DNA of 64,000 nt from Promethearchaeota archaeon. Its GTDB lineage: Archaea > Asgardarchaeota > Lokiarchaeia > Sigynarchaeales > SOKP01. This document shows positions 1-8,223 of the stretch, piece after piece (position 1 is the first letter of the stretch; the number at the start of each line of letters is the position of its first letter). The notes under the pieces were generated by a model, which did not search any database, was not told the origin of the DNA, and was given only the letters and a program-made list of their open reading frames with translations. Both the position numbers and the translations under genes were made by a program. The stretch lies in NCBI GenBank assembly GCA_019057775.1, contig JAHLWT010000251.1, positions 1 through 64,000 of the forward strand. The letters are read 5' to 3'.

Positions 1-236
1 GGTTAGATAAGGACGATGCTAAAAAATTAGGTTTACCAGAAAAAGATTTTTTACCAAAGACAATAGAGGAGAAAATCATATGTTTAGCTGATAAAAATAT
101 AGCTGGTACGAGAGAAGTTACAATTGAAGTACGATTTGATAGATGGTTTCAAAAATACGGAAGGACGTCCCTTCTTTTAAAATCTAAGAACAGGATTGAA
201 AAAATTCAAAAAGAAATTGAAAGTTTAATGAAATAA
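1..236 (+). CDS. HD-domain phosphohydrolase, C-terminal part (truncated by window edge)
   Basis: Only the last 77 residues are in the window; the frame begins at base 3 and ends with TAA at 234-236. The segment LPKTIEEKIICLADKN matches the last metal-binding Asp region of archaeal HD/HDIG hydrolases, followed by a basic helical tail ending in ESLMK. These enzymes are metal-dependent phosphohydrolases of unassigned substrate. The family call rests on this short tail, so the substrate cannot be stated. Confidence 0.6.
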   Translation, partial: LDKDDAKKLGLPEKDFLPKTIEEKIICLADKNIAGTREVTIEVRFDRWFQKYGRTSLLLKSKNRIEKIQKEIESLMK

Positions 237-302
237 TAATGATGTCTAGATTAATTGCTTGAAAGAAAGGGATTTAATCTAATTATCCTTACTTATTTAT
301 TA

Positions 303-1520
303 TTAATTTTTATAAAGAATATTAAAGTCTTCATCTAAAGAACACACTGTTCTTCGAATTATTAGGCATGCTTCTTGCAATACTTTGGGGTCAACTTTAT
401 CAGGTGTGTCTAATTTAGAATGGGTATACTTACCAGCATCTCTTGTAACAATATCAATGGAATCATAACCCCTTTGGTGGAAAGGAACAGAGTCAGTATG
501 GGCTCCAATAGAGATGTGAAATCCTTTAATCTTCACATTTTCTTCAAGAGCAGCATTTTCTATGTACTTACACAATAGAGGAGCAATTTTTTTCCGAGGT
601 AAAACTCCACAAGATTTTAAATATTCAACTTGGTTCTTTTTTTGGCATGCACAAGAAAGCATCTCTAAGTTAATTTGAAAAATTTGACCCTTTATAAATT
701 CTTGTTCATGATTATTCACATAAAATCTTGAACCCATTGTTCCTAGTTCCTCAGCAGAAAATTGGTAAAACCAGATGTTGAAATTGTCTAGAGTGTGTTC
801 TTTGAAATATTTGCTTAATTCAAATACCACTGCCATCCCAGAAGCATTATCTAAAGCGCCTGGTGATTTATTATGTGTATTGATCGATACTAAAAATATA
901 TTCGAAATTGATACTAAGATTGTAAAAATCCACAACCCTGCCCCTACAACTACAAGGTCTATTTTTATGATTGTGTAAGTGCGAATGAATAATAATAGAA
1001 GAAAAAATCCAAGAAGTATTCCTCCATATAACTAAATTCTATAAAATAAAATTCTCCAAAATGTCTTAAAAGTTTGGGATTTTGAATCTAAATGGGCAGA
1101 TATTACAATGTTTCCTGCCTGTTCTTCAGGTACTTTCTTTGCGGGTATTTTTACAAACACATTTGAAGCAGATCTCGTTGTTCCATAATATTCACCCCAA
1201 AATCCAGGAAATTCAGGGTGTTTTAGACCTTTAACTATTAAAATAATAAGTAAAATCATTGCTCCTGTGATAAAAACGGTAATATAAAGACTAATATATA
1301 CAGACATCAGTATAAATAAAGAAAATGTCAAATTAATGACCATAATCAATTTCATTAAAGTAGTTGAGTAAAAATCTAAGAATTCAAAGGATTCTTTATG
1401 TATTTGAAAATCTGCAAATCCTATATCTTTGAAACTCTTAACAGTTAATTCTACTGCTTTCTGTTCTCCCTCGGTTCCAGCTAATCTAGGAAAACTAAAA
1501 AGTTTGATATATTCAAACAA
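303..1520 (-). pseudogene. M28-family metallopeptidase with membrane segments, interrupted by an in-frame TAG
   Basis: Two reading-frame pieces (1520-1032 and 1031-303) lie in the same frame, separated only by a TAG at 1034-1032. Together they give about 405 residues of an M28 zinc aminopeptidase-like protein. Ligands are visible on both sides: AHLDS (H143, D145) before the stop, and GALDNASG (D224), SAEELG (E257/E258) and YTHSKLDT (H367) after it. Hydrophobic helices flank the stop, including a TM pair just after it. No stop other than the TAG occurs from 1520 to 303, so readthrough, a fresh nonsense mutation, a sequencing error or recoding all remain possible. The N-terminal start is probably TTG at 1520, since an in-frame TAA lies upstream and no ATG is available. 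It lies just downstream of tmk on the same strand. Confidence 0.7.
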
Positions 1521-1554
1521 TTTATCTGTGTTAAAAAAAATGTCCTTTTCACTA

Positions 1555-2157
1555 CTATATACTTTTTATTTTCATCAATACAATTTTTTGAATCTTCTCT
1601 TGGACAAACTCTATAATATCATCAGAACTCACAACACTGTAACTCTCTTCCTTAGCACGAGTTATGTATATTTCTCTTACTTTTTCTAGAAAAATAATAT
1701 TTTCGAATTTTTCGATATTTTCATCTCCTTTTCGTGTTAAAGCTATCTCTGGATCTATATCAATAACGATCGTCAAATCTGGAAATGCTACGAATTTATT
1801 TATATTCTTTATCCAATCAACAGAAATTTTTTCAGATTGAGTTGACTGATATACGATAGATGATTCTAAATAACGATCAGATATAACTATAAATCCTTCC
1901 TCTAGTTTTTTTTCAATTTCATTATGATAATGTATGTCTCTATCAGCAGCAAATAACAAAGCATCCGTAGTTGAAGGAATTTCCTTATTTTTTAAAAACT
2001 CCCTTAATAACATGCCTATTTTGCTATTAGATGGTTCTTGTGTCAAAAAGACCTTGAAACCTTTGTTTTCTAGAAAACCTTTAAGGAGATGACTATGAGT
2101 AGTTGTCCCACATCCATCAATACCCTCTAAAGCAACGAAAACTGGCTTATGTGTCAA
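1555..2157 (-). CDS. tmk: Thymidylate (dTMP) kinase
   Basis: This 200-residue protein should phosphorylate dTMP to dTDP in the cytosol for DNA precursor synthesis. Family features are the P-loop region EGIDGCGTTT (residues 11-20), the DRY signature in ISDRYLESS, and LFAADR of the nucleotide-binding region. The P-loop is atypical: the Walker A Lys is replaced by Thr18 (GCGTTT instead of GxGKTT). Length is normal for the family. The gene ends 35 nt before the M28 peptidase start. Confidence 0.88.
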   Translation of the reverse strand: MTHKPVFVALEGIDGCGTTTHSHLLKGFLENKGFKVFLTQEPSNSKIGMLLREFLKNKEIPSTTDALLFAADRDIHYHNEIEKKLEEGFIVISDRYLESSIVYQSTQSEKISVDWIKNINKFVAFPDLTIVIDIDPEIALTRKGDENIEKFENIIFLEKVREIYITRAKEESYSVVSSDDIIEFVQEKIQKIVLMKIKSI

Positions 2158-2368
2158 ATTAATGCAAAATTATTTTTTTTTTAAAATTTTATTATCATCA
2201 AACCTAAATAAATTAATTATCAAAAAGGACTTATCTATTTTAATTTTAATTAAGGAATTTTAATAATATTTTGACACTAATTAATCATTTATTCTATCAT
2301 CTAAGTGAAATTCCAATTAATACCAGAAAAATTAAAATGATTGAATTATCTTATTAAAAGTTAGAACG

Positions 2369-2770
2369 ATGCTTAAAATTAAAAAATTCACGTATCCATA
2401 TTGCGATAGATGTGAAAAAGAAGTCAGACCAAAGAGAAAATCTATGGATGGTATGGATATTAATGTATGGATCCTCATTTTTATATTCTCCTTGGGTTTT
2501 GGAGTTATTCCATTTCTTATATATCGCTACATTTATTTAAAAAAAAACCTTTGTCCGAGTTGTTATTCTCATGTTGATTTTTATAATTCGTCCGAAGAAA
2601 TACCAGAACCAAAATCTCAAATTATTCGAATTCTTAAAAGCATCGAGGATGAGAAAAAATTAGGCGAATCAAAGGAAGTAGATTTAATTTTTTGTCCGTT
2701 TTGTCAAAAAGTAATCGATGGTCAAGTAGCGGTCTGTCCAAGTTGTGGTGTATTCTTAAATTCTATTTAA
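2369..2770 (+). CDS. Zinc-ribbon membrane protein
   Basis: A 133-residue protein of unknown function. It has an N-terminal CxxC (C12, C15), a hydrophobic segment at about residues 30-52, then CPSC, and a C-terminal pair CPFC...CPSC that forms a second zinc ribbon. The order ribbon-TM-ribbon is shared with the proteins at 4014 and 4526, so the three look like dispersed paralogues. The start ATG at 2369 is the first in frame after an AT-rich 210-nt gap. A role in membrane-associated regulation or protein interaction is only a guess. Confidence 0.75.
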   Translation: MLKIKKFTYPYCDRCEKEVRPKRKSMDGMDINVWILIFIFSLGFGVIPFLIYRYIYLKKNLCPSCYSHVDFYNSSEEIPEPKSQIIRILKSIEDEKKLGESKEVDLIFCPFCQKVIDGQVAVCPSCGVFLNSI

Positions 2771-2835
2771 AATTCTTAATATTATTATTTCAGTTTTAAA
2801 TTCTGCAAATGTCTTGAAAAATTCAAAAGGTACTT

Positions 2836-3184
2836 CTATAACTTAGTTATTATATCTCTAACCGTACTGTCATCATATGAATAACCTAAATTTACAATGA
2901 ATGGGACTCCACTCTTTAGCCCCATCAAAAAAGCGCCGTCGTCACTCTGGTAAACGCCATAAAAATCAGTAGCAGGGACTTGACTAAGGGTGCATTCAAG
3001 AGCTTCAATTAGCGCATCCAGTTCATCCCTAGAGAAATCAAAAGGACTGCAATTGATAATTGATGTAAACGTCGCGGGAAAGATCTTCTCATCAGGAGTT
3101 TTAACTAATAACCACACTTCCACAATTTAGACAAATTACCTGATTTTCTCCAATTGGATTATTACAATGTGGACAGACTGACAT
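2836..3184 (-). CDS. Small zinc-ribbon/hypothetical protein, probable frame disruption
   Basis: From ATG at 3184 a short frame encodes MSVCPHCNNPIGENQ...CLNCG, a typical N-terminal zinc ribbon, and stops after 27 codons. A second frame (+1 shifted, 3123-2836, GTG start) overlaps it at the last Cys-Gly and encodes 95 residues of a compact alpha/beta domain (EVWLLVKTPDEKIF... to RDIITKL). An in-frame TAA sits just upstream of the GTG. The simplest reading is one gene, ribbon plus domain, split by a one-base indel; two overlapping genes or programmed frameshifting are alternatives. The domain is not recognised. Confidence 0.5.
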
Positions 3185-3434
3185 TATTTGCTATTAAATT
3201 GTGTTCTTATATAAATTTAATCTAATAGCTACAGATTATTATAAAAATCTATTATAAAAATTCTGTAAGAAAAATGTTATTCCTAAATCTCAAGACTCAT
3301 TGATGGGATTTAACTCTTTTTAAAATTTAATTTCAAAGATGCTTTACACCTTCGCAATGAGATAACAATTAAGTAAAATTAATCTTAAATTCGAAATATT
3401 TAAAAAAAAAATAAGATAAAATTTATCCTTAAGA

Positions 3435-3632
3435 TTATAAATCTTTCTCTTGGACGGTTTTCCGATTATTAGCCTTAGTTCTTACTATTGCTTTATCGAG
3501 GATATCGATGATCGCATTATTAAGAGCAGGTCCGTCAATCACGGCTCCACTTGTGTTGCAATCCTTGCCTTTAATATATTCTCGAACTTTACTTTTAACA
3601 AAAAGAGTTTCGACAGCGTTTTTTTTAGCCAT
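3435..3632 (-). CDS. Small histone-fold protein (DUF1931-like)
   Basis: A 65-residue basic protein with the pattern of a single minimal histone fold: a first helix VKSKVREYIKG, a central long helix ALNNAIIDILDKAIVRTKAN, and the closing RKTVQEKDL, matching the RKTV..xD loop and short third helix of archaeal histones and DUF1931 proteins. It probably dimerises and binds DNA, although DUF1931-type proteins are not proven packaging histones. ATG at 3632 is preceded by a GGAGGAA Shine-Dalgarno. It stands alone. Confidence 0.65.
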   Translation of the reverse strand: MAKKNAVETLFVKSKVREYIKGKDCNTSGAVIDGPALNNAIIDILDKAIVRTKANNRKTVQEKDL

Positions 3633-3801
3633 TTTTTTATTCCTCCAATAATGATTTAAAACGATTTAAATAAAGATTATATTTTAAATATTAATCTGTA
3701 TTTCTTACTTTTAAACTTTAAGATCAGATCACAGTAAATGATGAATATTCTCGCTCTAAATCCAAATTTATCTTCCCATAATATCAATTGCGTATCTACT
3801 A

Positions 3802-3951
3802 ATGAAATCCTTCGATGAAAACATAAACATTAATTTCGCGTACAGCAACTGCTGGAGTAATAGAATTAAAGACACGTTCGAAATAGACGAGTTTGAACAC
3901 GATTTCAAAAGCATTACGCAATACTTAGCCAGATTTTCTTTTGAAGAATAA
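3802..3951 (+). CDS. Possible small protein or remnant
   Basis: ATG at 3802 opens a 49-codon frame (MKSFDENININ... ending ARFSFEE) in an otherwise gene-free gap. Just upstream another frame beginning with two ATGs at 3738/3741 runs to TGA near 3813, overlapping it. Local GC is higher than in flanking spacers, as in coding DNA. The two overlapping frames may be pieces of one decayed gene. No family was recognised. Confidence 0.3.
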   Translation: MKSFDENININFAYSNCWSNRIKDTFEIDEFEHDFKSITQYLARFSFEE

Positions 3952-4013
3952 AAATATATAAGAATGTGAATATTCATAACCTTAGAGTATATATATTTTT
4001 GATTGTGATATTA

Positions 4014-4376
4014 ATGACTACTAGAAATGCTGTAGGTTTTTGTCCTCGCTGCAATCAACAGGTTTTATTAACTCGTAAAGATATCGATGTTTGTCTTGCT
4101 ATTGTATTATTAATCTTTACTTTAGGAATAGGGTTGTTAATTTATCTCGCAATTTACTATAGTAAGGCCGAAGATAGATGTGTTCATTGTGGGGCACAAA
4201 TTACTCGTTATAACATTCAGAGTTCATACATCCCCTCTCAAAATCAATTTCAAAATTCGATTCCTTTAGAAGAATCTGAAGAATCATTGGTAAAAGAAGT
4301 GAAATATTGTTCTTTTTGCGGAGAAAAAATAGCATTTTTGGACCGATTCTGCCAAAATTGTGGAGCAAAAGTATAG
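4014..4376 (+). CDS. Zinc-ribbon membrane protein, paralogue A
   Basis: About 120 residues starting at ATG 4014, which immediately precedes the CPRC zinc knuckle; an upstream GTG at 3966 would add a hydrophobic leader but is less likely. Order: CPRCNQQ, a TM stretch (LAIVLLIFTLGIGLLIYLA), CVHCG, a polar linker, and the C-terminal ribbon CSFCGEKI...CQNCGAKV. It is clearly related to the next gene (the GIGLLIYLAIY segment is shared), indicating tandem duplication. Function unknown. Confidence 0.7.
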   Translation: MTTRNAVGFCPRCNQQVLLTRKDIDVCLAIVLLIFTLGIGLLIYLAIYYSKAEDRCVHCGAQITRYNIQSSYIPSQNQFQNSIPLEESEESLVKEVKYCSFCGEKIAFLDRFCQNCGAKV

Positions 4377-4525
4377 AAGTTAAAGTCAATACTACTTTTT
4401 TTATTTGTTTACCTCATTTTTAATTCATATTCTCAATTAAAAATTGGTCTAAAGATCATTTTAGTATGTTCTTGGATATGAGTTATTTAGAAATAAATCA
4501 AATAAAATACAAGGTAAAAAAAGAA

Positions 4526-4900
4526 ATGTCAATAACGATGTATTGTCCAAAATGTAAGACAAATGTTTTGACTACACGAGAGGATTTCAGAATTGGCTTA
4601 GCTATTATTTTAGCAATATTTACAGGCGGTATAGGTTTATTAATTTACTTGGCTATCTATTTGGATAAACAGCAGATTTTTTGTATACATTGTAAATCAG
4701 AATGTCAGATTCGACAAGAAGATAATCAATTAATTTCAAATTATCAAGTAATCAATAACTCTAACCAAAGTCAATTAATGCTTCAACCTATAGAGAAAGT
4801 AACTATTGAAGACAAATCAAAATTTTGTTATAATTGCGGCACAAAATTATCTGAAAGACAAGCAAAATTTTGTCCTCTATGTGGAAGTAATATTGAATAG
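4526..4900 (+). CDS. Zinc-ribbon membrane protein, paralogue B
   Basis: Start placed at ATG 4526, preceded by AAGGTAAAA; an upstream ATG at 4466 adds 20 residues without family support. The 124-residue protein repeats the neighbour's plan: CPKCKTNV, TM segment LAIILAIFTGGIGLLIYLAIY, CIHCK, a Gln/Asn-rich linker, then CYNCGTKL...CPLCGSNIE. Probably both termini face the cytosol or form a hairpin in the membrane. Function unknown. Confidence 0.7.
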   Translation: MSITMYCPKCKTNVLTTREDFRIGLAIILAIFTGGIGLLIYLAIYLDKQQIFCIHCKSECQIRQEDNQLISNYQVINNSNQSQLMLQPIEKVTIEDKSKFCYNCGTKLSERQAKFCPLCGSNIE

Positions 4901-4923
4901 TAATCAAATTTTTTTTATTCTTT

Positions 4924-5823
4924 TTATTCTTTTAAGATTTTCATAAATTCATAGAAATATTTATAGGAATTTTTAAAATGGTTATCTGCTTTAGAGTATT
5001 CTAGTCCTTCAGTGAAAAATTTATTAAATCCCTCAAGATCTTTATTCTTAATGATAGATTTATATTCTTTAATTAGGTCTTCAAATAAATCCAATATTTT
5101 GTGAAAATCAGAGTTCATAATTTGAATTTCTCCAAACATCTCCATTTCTCTTTGAATGATACTTTCAGCAAAGACTTTTTGTAATAGGAAAGTTGTCCCT
5201 GTATACTTCGTTAATTCGTTTAATGGCTCTTTGACCCTCTTAAGTAAATTCAGAAAAAGTATATTAAACATATGTGGTACTCCTAGTGTTAAAGCAATCC
5301 TTAAATCATGAATTTCTGGAGTTGTCTCAGTAATAATTAATCCATCTGAATTAAATATTTGTAGCAAATCATTTACTAGATCGTTATAATGTTCTGTTCC
5401 TCCAATTTTTACTACTATAAGCTTATAATTTTTCATTTGTTTTATCCCGGGACCAAACATTGGATGCAGAGAAAGACAATTTATAGGATATTTTTTATGA
5501 ATTTCACTCATTGTTTTATAAACGTCTCTTTTTAAAGATGTAATATCAAAAAGGAGCGAATTTTTCTTCATAAGAGGTGCAATTTTCTTGATAACGTCTA
5601 TTGTAGAGTGAATAGGAATAGAAACCAAGACGAAATCTGCGTTAACAATCGCTTTTTTAAGGTCCAATTCATAATTTACACCCAAATCTTCAGCAGTGTT
5701 TATTAATCTTTTCTCGTTACGAGCATTTAAAGTCACGTTAAAATCATGGTGTTTGAAATATCTTCCAAAAACTTTTCCCATACCACCAGAGCCGCCGACG
5801 ATAGTAATATTATTGCCTAACAT
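4924..5823 (-). CDS. tyrA: Prephenate dehydrogenase (TyrA)
   Basis: This 299-residue enzyme should oxidatively decarboxylate prephenate (or arogenate) in tyrosine synthesis. An N-terminal dinucleotide-binding GGSGGMGKVFGRYF (about 9-22), the VSIPIHST region, and the HPMFGPG motif near residue 117 are characteristic, followed by the helical dimerisation domain. No chorismate mutase or ACT domain is fused. Its ATG overlaps the aroE stop by one base (TAATG), so the two are translationally coupled in the order aroE-tyrA. Confidence 0.88.
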   Translation of the reverse strand: MLGNNITIVGGSGGMGKVFGRYFKHHDFNVTLNARNEKRLINTAEDLGVNYELDLKKAIVNADFVLVSIPIHSTIDVIKKIAPLMKKNSLLFDITSLKRDVYKTMSEIHKKYPINCLSLHPMFGPGIKQMKNYKLIVVKIGGTEHYNDLVNDLLQIFNSDGLIITETTPEIHDLRIALTLGVPHMFNILFLNLLKRVKEPLNELTKYTGTTFLLQKVFAESIIQREMEMFGEIQIMNSDFHKILDLFEDLIKEYKSIIKNKDLEGFNKFFTEGLEYSKADNHFKNSYKYFYEFMKILKE

Positions 5824-6692
5824 TAGTTCCTCATCATATTTTCAATTATCTTATCTTTTATTTTATCTATATTTGGTTTTTTATTTGTCCACCACTCAAA
5901 AGCTAAAACACCTTGATTTATTAACATATCTAACCCACTCTGAGACTTACATCCAATAGATTTAGCTTCTTTTAAGAGTTGAGTCTCTATTGGATTATAT
6001 ACCAAGTCAAAAATGAACAGATCACTATGTAAAATCTCTTTTGAAATTGGAGATTTATTTATATTAGGATACATTCCAATGGGGGTTGTATTTATCAAAA
6101 TATCAATATCTCCAAGTTCCTTTTTTAAAGATTGGGTATTAAAATTTATAATTTTTATTTTATTATTTTTCTTTTTCATTAGATCTCCTGCAAGAATTCT
6201 TACTCTTTCACGCGTTCTATTTGCTATTACAAGAGAATCTATGTCTCCGATCAATGCAAAACTAATTGCTCTTGCTGCTCCTCCTGCTCCTAAAATTAAT
6301 ACTTTTTTATTCTTAATTTTACAACCAGCGTCTAAAAGAGCTTTTTTACCTCCCAGAGCATCAGTATTTCTACCGATCAAATCTCCTTCTTCTAATTTTA
6401 TCACATTGATCGCACCAATATCTTGAGCGAGATCATCAACTTTATCTATAAAATTTAGGATGGCTTCTTTATGTGGAATCGTGACATTGAATCCTTTAAT
6501 ATTTAAAGCTTTGATACCCTTGATTGATTGTTTTAGTTGGTCAGGGTGTACATCAAATGCCAGATATCTAAAATCAAGCCCTAACTCCTTAAACCAGTAA
6601 TTATGAATAAATGGACTAAAACTGTGAGTGATAGGATGACCAATAATACAAAATATTATAGTTTTTGCTGAAATTGGAATGTGCGTTTCCAT
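5823..6692 (-). CDS. aroE: Shikimate dehydrogenase (AroE)
   Basis: 289 residues; reduces 3-dehydroshikimate to shikimate with NADPH. Substrate motifs SFSPFIHN (about 24-31), NVTIPHKE with catalytic Lys75, and NTDALG with Asp111 are intact. The Rossmann loop GAGGAARAI (135-143) is followed by NRTRER, an NADP-type basic pair. The C-terminal QSGLDMLINQG supplies the late Gln. It is the first gene of the aroE-tyrA pair, transcribed away from the flavin reductase at 6796. Confidence 0.92.
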   Translation of the reverse strand: METHIPISAKTIIFCIIGHPITHSFSPFIHNYWFKELGLDFRYLAFDVHPDQLKQSIKGIKALNIKGFNVTIPHKEAILNFIDKVDDLAQDIGAINVIKLEEGDLIGRNTDALGGKKALLDAGCKIKNKKVLILGAGGAARAISFALIGDIDSLVIANRTRERVRILAGDLMKKKNNKIKIINFNTQSLKKELGDIDILINTTPIGMYPNINKSPISKEILHSDLFIFDLVYNPIETQLLKEAKSIGCKSQSGLDMLINQGVLAFEWWTNKKPNIDKIKDKIIENMMRN

Positions 6693-6795
6693 TATTTTAA
6701 ATCTATTAAATCAAAACTATTAATATCATTAAAGATAAAATGAATTTATAATTATTTAGCAAATATTAATTTAAAAGTGAAGTGAGGTCTATACA

Positions 6796-7350
6796 ATGAA
6801 AAAAATCTCCTTAATTACCAACATTTCAACCTTCCCTATGCCTGCAGCAGTAATATCAGTGGGAATAGGTGAGGAAGCGAATTTAATAACTCTTGCTTTT
6901 GTAGGAAAAGTATGCATAAGACCACCCATAGTGGTAATCTCAATACAACCTGTGCGTCACTCGTACCATTTAATTGAGAAACATGGGGAATTTGTCATTA
7001 ATTATCCTTCCAAATATCAATTAAAAGAGATGGATTATTGTGGTACGAGATCTGGAAGAGATGTAAATAAATGGAAGGAACTCCGTTTAACTAAAGAACC
7101 CGGGGAAATAGTGAAAGTCCCAATGATAAAAGAATTTCCATGGAATATGGAATGCATTGTGGAGAACAAATTAAAATTAGGATCACATATATGTTTTTTT
7201 GGAAAAGTGATGGCCGTGCACTCAGATCCTCAATACATTAAGGATGGTAAGATTGATCCTGATAAATTAGATTGCTTCACATATATATCTGGAAATTATC
7301 TTGAGATAAAAAGAGGAGCTTTAGGAAGGCACGGGTTTTCCATGAATTAA
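6796..7350 (+). CDS. Flavin reductase-like FMN-binding split-barrel protein
   Basis: A 184-residue flavoprotein of the DIM6/NTAB flavin-reductase family. The N-terminus (FPMPAAVISVG... LITLAFVGKVCIRPP) and EFVINYP followed by CGTRSGRDVNKW are typical of archaeal members. It is expected to bind FMN and transfer electrons from NAD(P)H or a partner; the substrate is not predictable. The GTGAGGT run 6777-6783 serves as ribosome binding site. It begins a plus-strand pair with aroK. Confidence 0.85.
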   Translation: MKKISLITNISTFPMPAAVISVGIGEEANLITLAFVGKVCIRPPIVVISIQPVRHSYHLIEKHGEFVINYPSKYQLKEMDYCGTRSGRDVNKWKELRLTKEPGEIVKVPMIKEFPWNMECIVENKLKLGSHICFFGKVMAVHSDPQYIKDGKIDPDKLDCFTYISGNYLEIKRGALGRHGFSMN

Positions 7351-7393
7351 TCACCAATCTCAAATTATAAATGAAAATCCTATTAAATTCAAG

Positions 7394-7924
7394 ATGACTA
7401 AAAATTCCATTGCACTAATTGGTTTTATGGCAGTAGGGAAAACAACGATAGGTAAAGCTTTAATTCCATATCTTGGAATCGACTATAAGTTTATAGAAAC
7501 TGATGAAATCATTGCACAAGAAGCAGGTAAATCCATTTCGAGAATATTTAAAGAAGATGGTGAAGAGAGATTTAGAGAATATGAGATTTCTGCTTGTAAA
7601 AAAGCCTCAAAATTAAATAGGACTGTTATATCTTGTGGTGGTGGTATTGTTTTAAACAAAATTAATATTAGAAATTTAAAGAAGAACAGTTATATCGTTC
7701 TATTAAAAGCCACACCAGAGGAAATTTATAAGAGAGTAATTGAAGATGGTAAAGAGTCGAGACCATTAATAAATAAAGATGATCCTAAAAATGAAATAGA
7801 AAAAATTCTTAGGTTTCGAAGTCAACTTTATAAGGATGCAGCAGAAATTATTATTAACACGACCGGAAAAAAAATTAAGGATATAATCAACGAGATTGTA
7901 AAAAAAACCCTTCTAAAAACCTAA
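7394..7924 (+). CDS. aroK: Shikimate kinase, bacterial (AroK/NMP-kinase) type
   Basis: 176 residues; phosphorylates shikimate to shikimate-3-phosphate. Walker A is GFMAVGKTT (10-18); ETDEII (36-41) supplies the shikimate-binding Asp, ERFREYE the Arg, SCGGGIV the glycine triplet, and KESRPLI the lid Arg. Most archaea use an unrelated GHMP-family shikimate kinase, so this bacterial-type enzyme suggests acquisition by transfer. It lies between aroE and aroD, completing a local shikimate cluster. Confidence 0.9.
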   Translation: MTKNSIALIGFMAVGKTTIGKALIPYLGIDYKFIETDEIIAQEAGKSISRIFKEDGEERFREYEISACKKASKLNRTVISCGGGIVLNKINIRNLKKNSYIVLLKATPEEIYKRVIEDGKESRPLINKDDPKNEIEKILRFRSQLYKDAAEIIINTTGKKIKDIINEIVKKTLLKT

Positions 7925-7984
7925 ATTTAAATTTATCAGCTCCTATAAATATTCATACCTAACCATATTAGGAGCTAAATTATC

Positions 7985-8155
7985 ATGTCAGAATATAAGC
8001 GAATAAAGTGCCCGAAATGTGGAACTGACAATCCCCGCATGCTCTACGATGAACCTGATAAAACTACAGTGTTATACTATTCAATGCAGGGAACTCCTGT
8101 ATATTCTCGGAAAATGAAGTGCGGAAATTGCGCTCACGAGTGGAAAAAGGAGTAA
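7985..8155 (+). CDS. Small zinc-ribbon protein (56 aa)
   Basis: ATG 7985 to TAA 8155 encodes 56 residues with CPKCGTDNPR near the N-terminus and CGNCAHEWKKE at the end, a single zinc ribbon with a beta-hairpin resembling the C-terminal ribbon of TFS/RNA polymerase subunit M. The TTAGGAGCT preceding the ATG is a good Shine-Dalgarno. Codon content and the intact zinc ligands support a real gene. A nucleic-acid or polymerase-binding role is a guess. Confidence 0.75.
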   Translation: MSEYKRIKCPKCGTDNPRMLYDEPDKTTVLYYSMQGTPVYSRKMKCGNCAHEWKKE

Positions 8156-8223
8156 CTTTAATCAGATTAAACGGGATGGTTCACCCTTATTTTTTTAATT
8201 CATATAAGTCAGATTTAGATGGT

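Noticed and set aside
3768..3977. 69-residue ORF on the minus strand
   Set aside because: Hydrophobic, Ser/Leu-rich antisense frame without a plausible start signal; composition typical of shadow ORFs.
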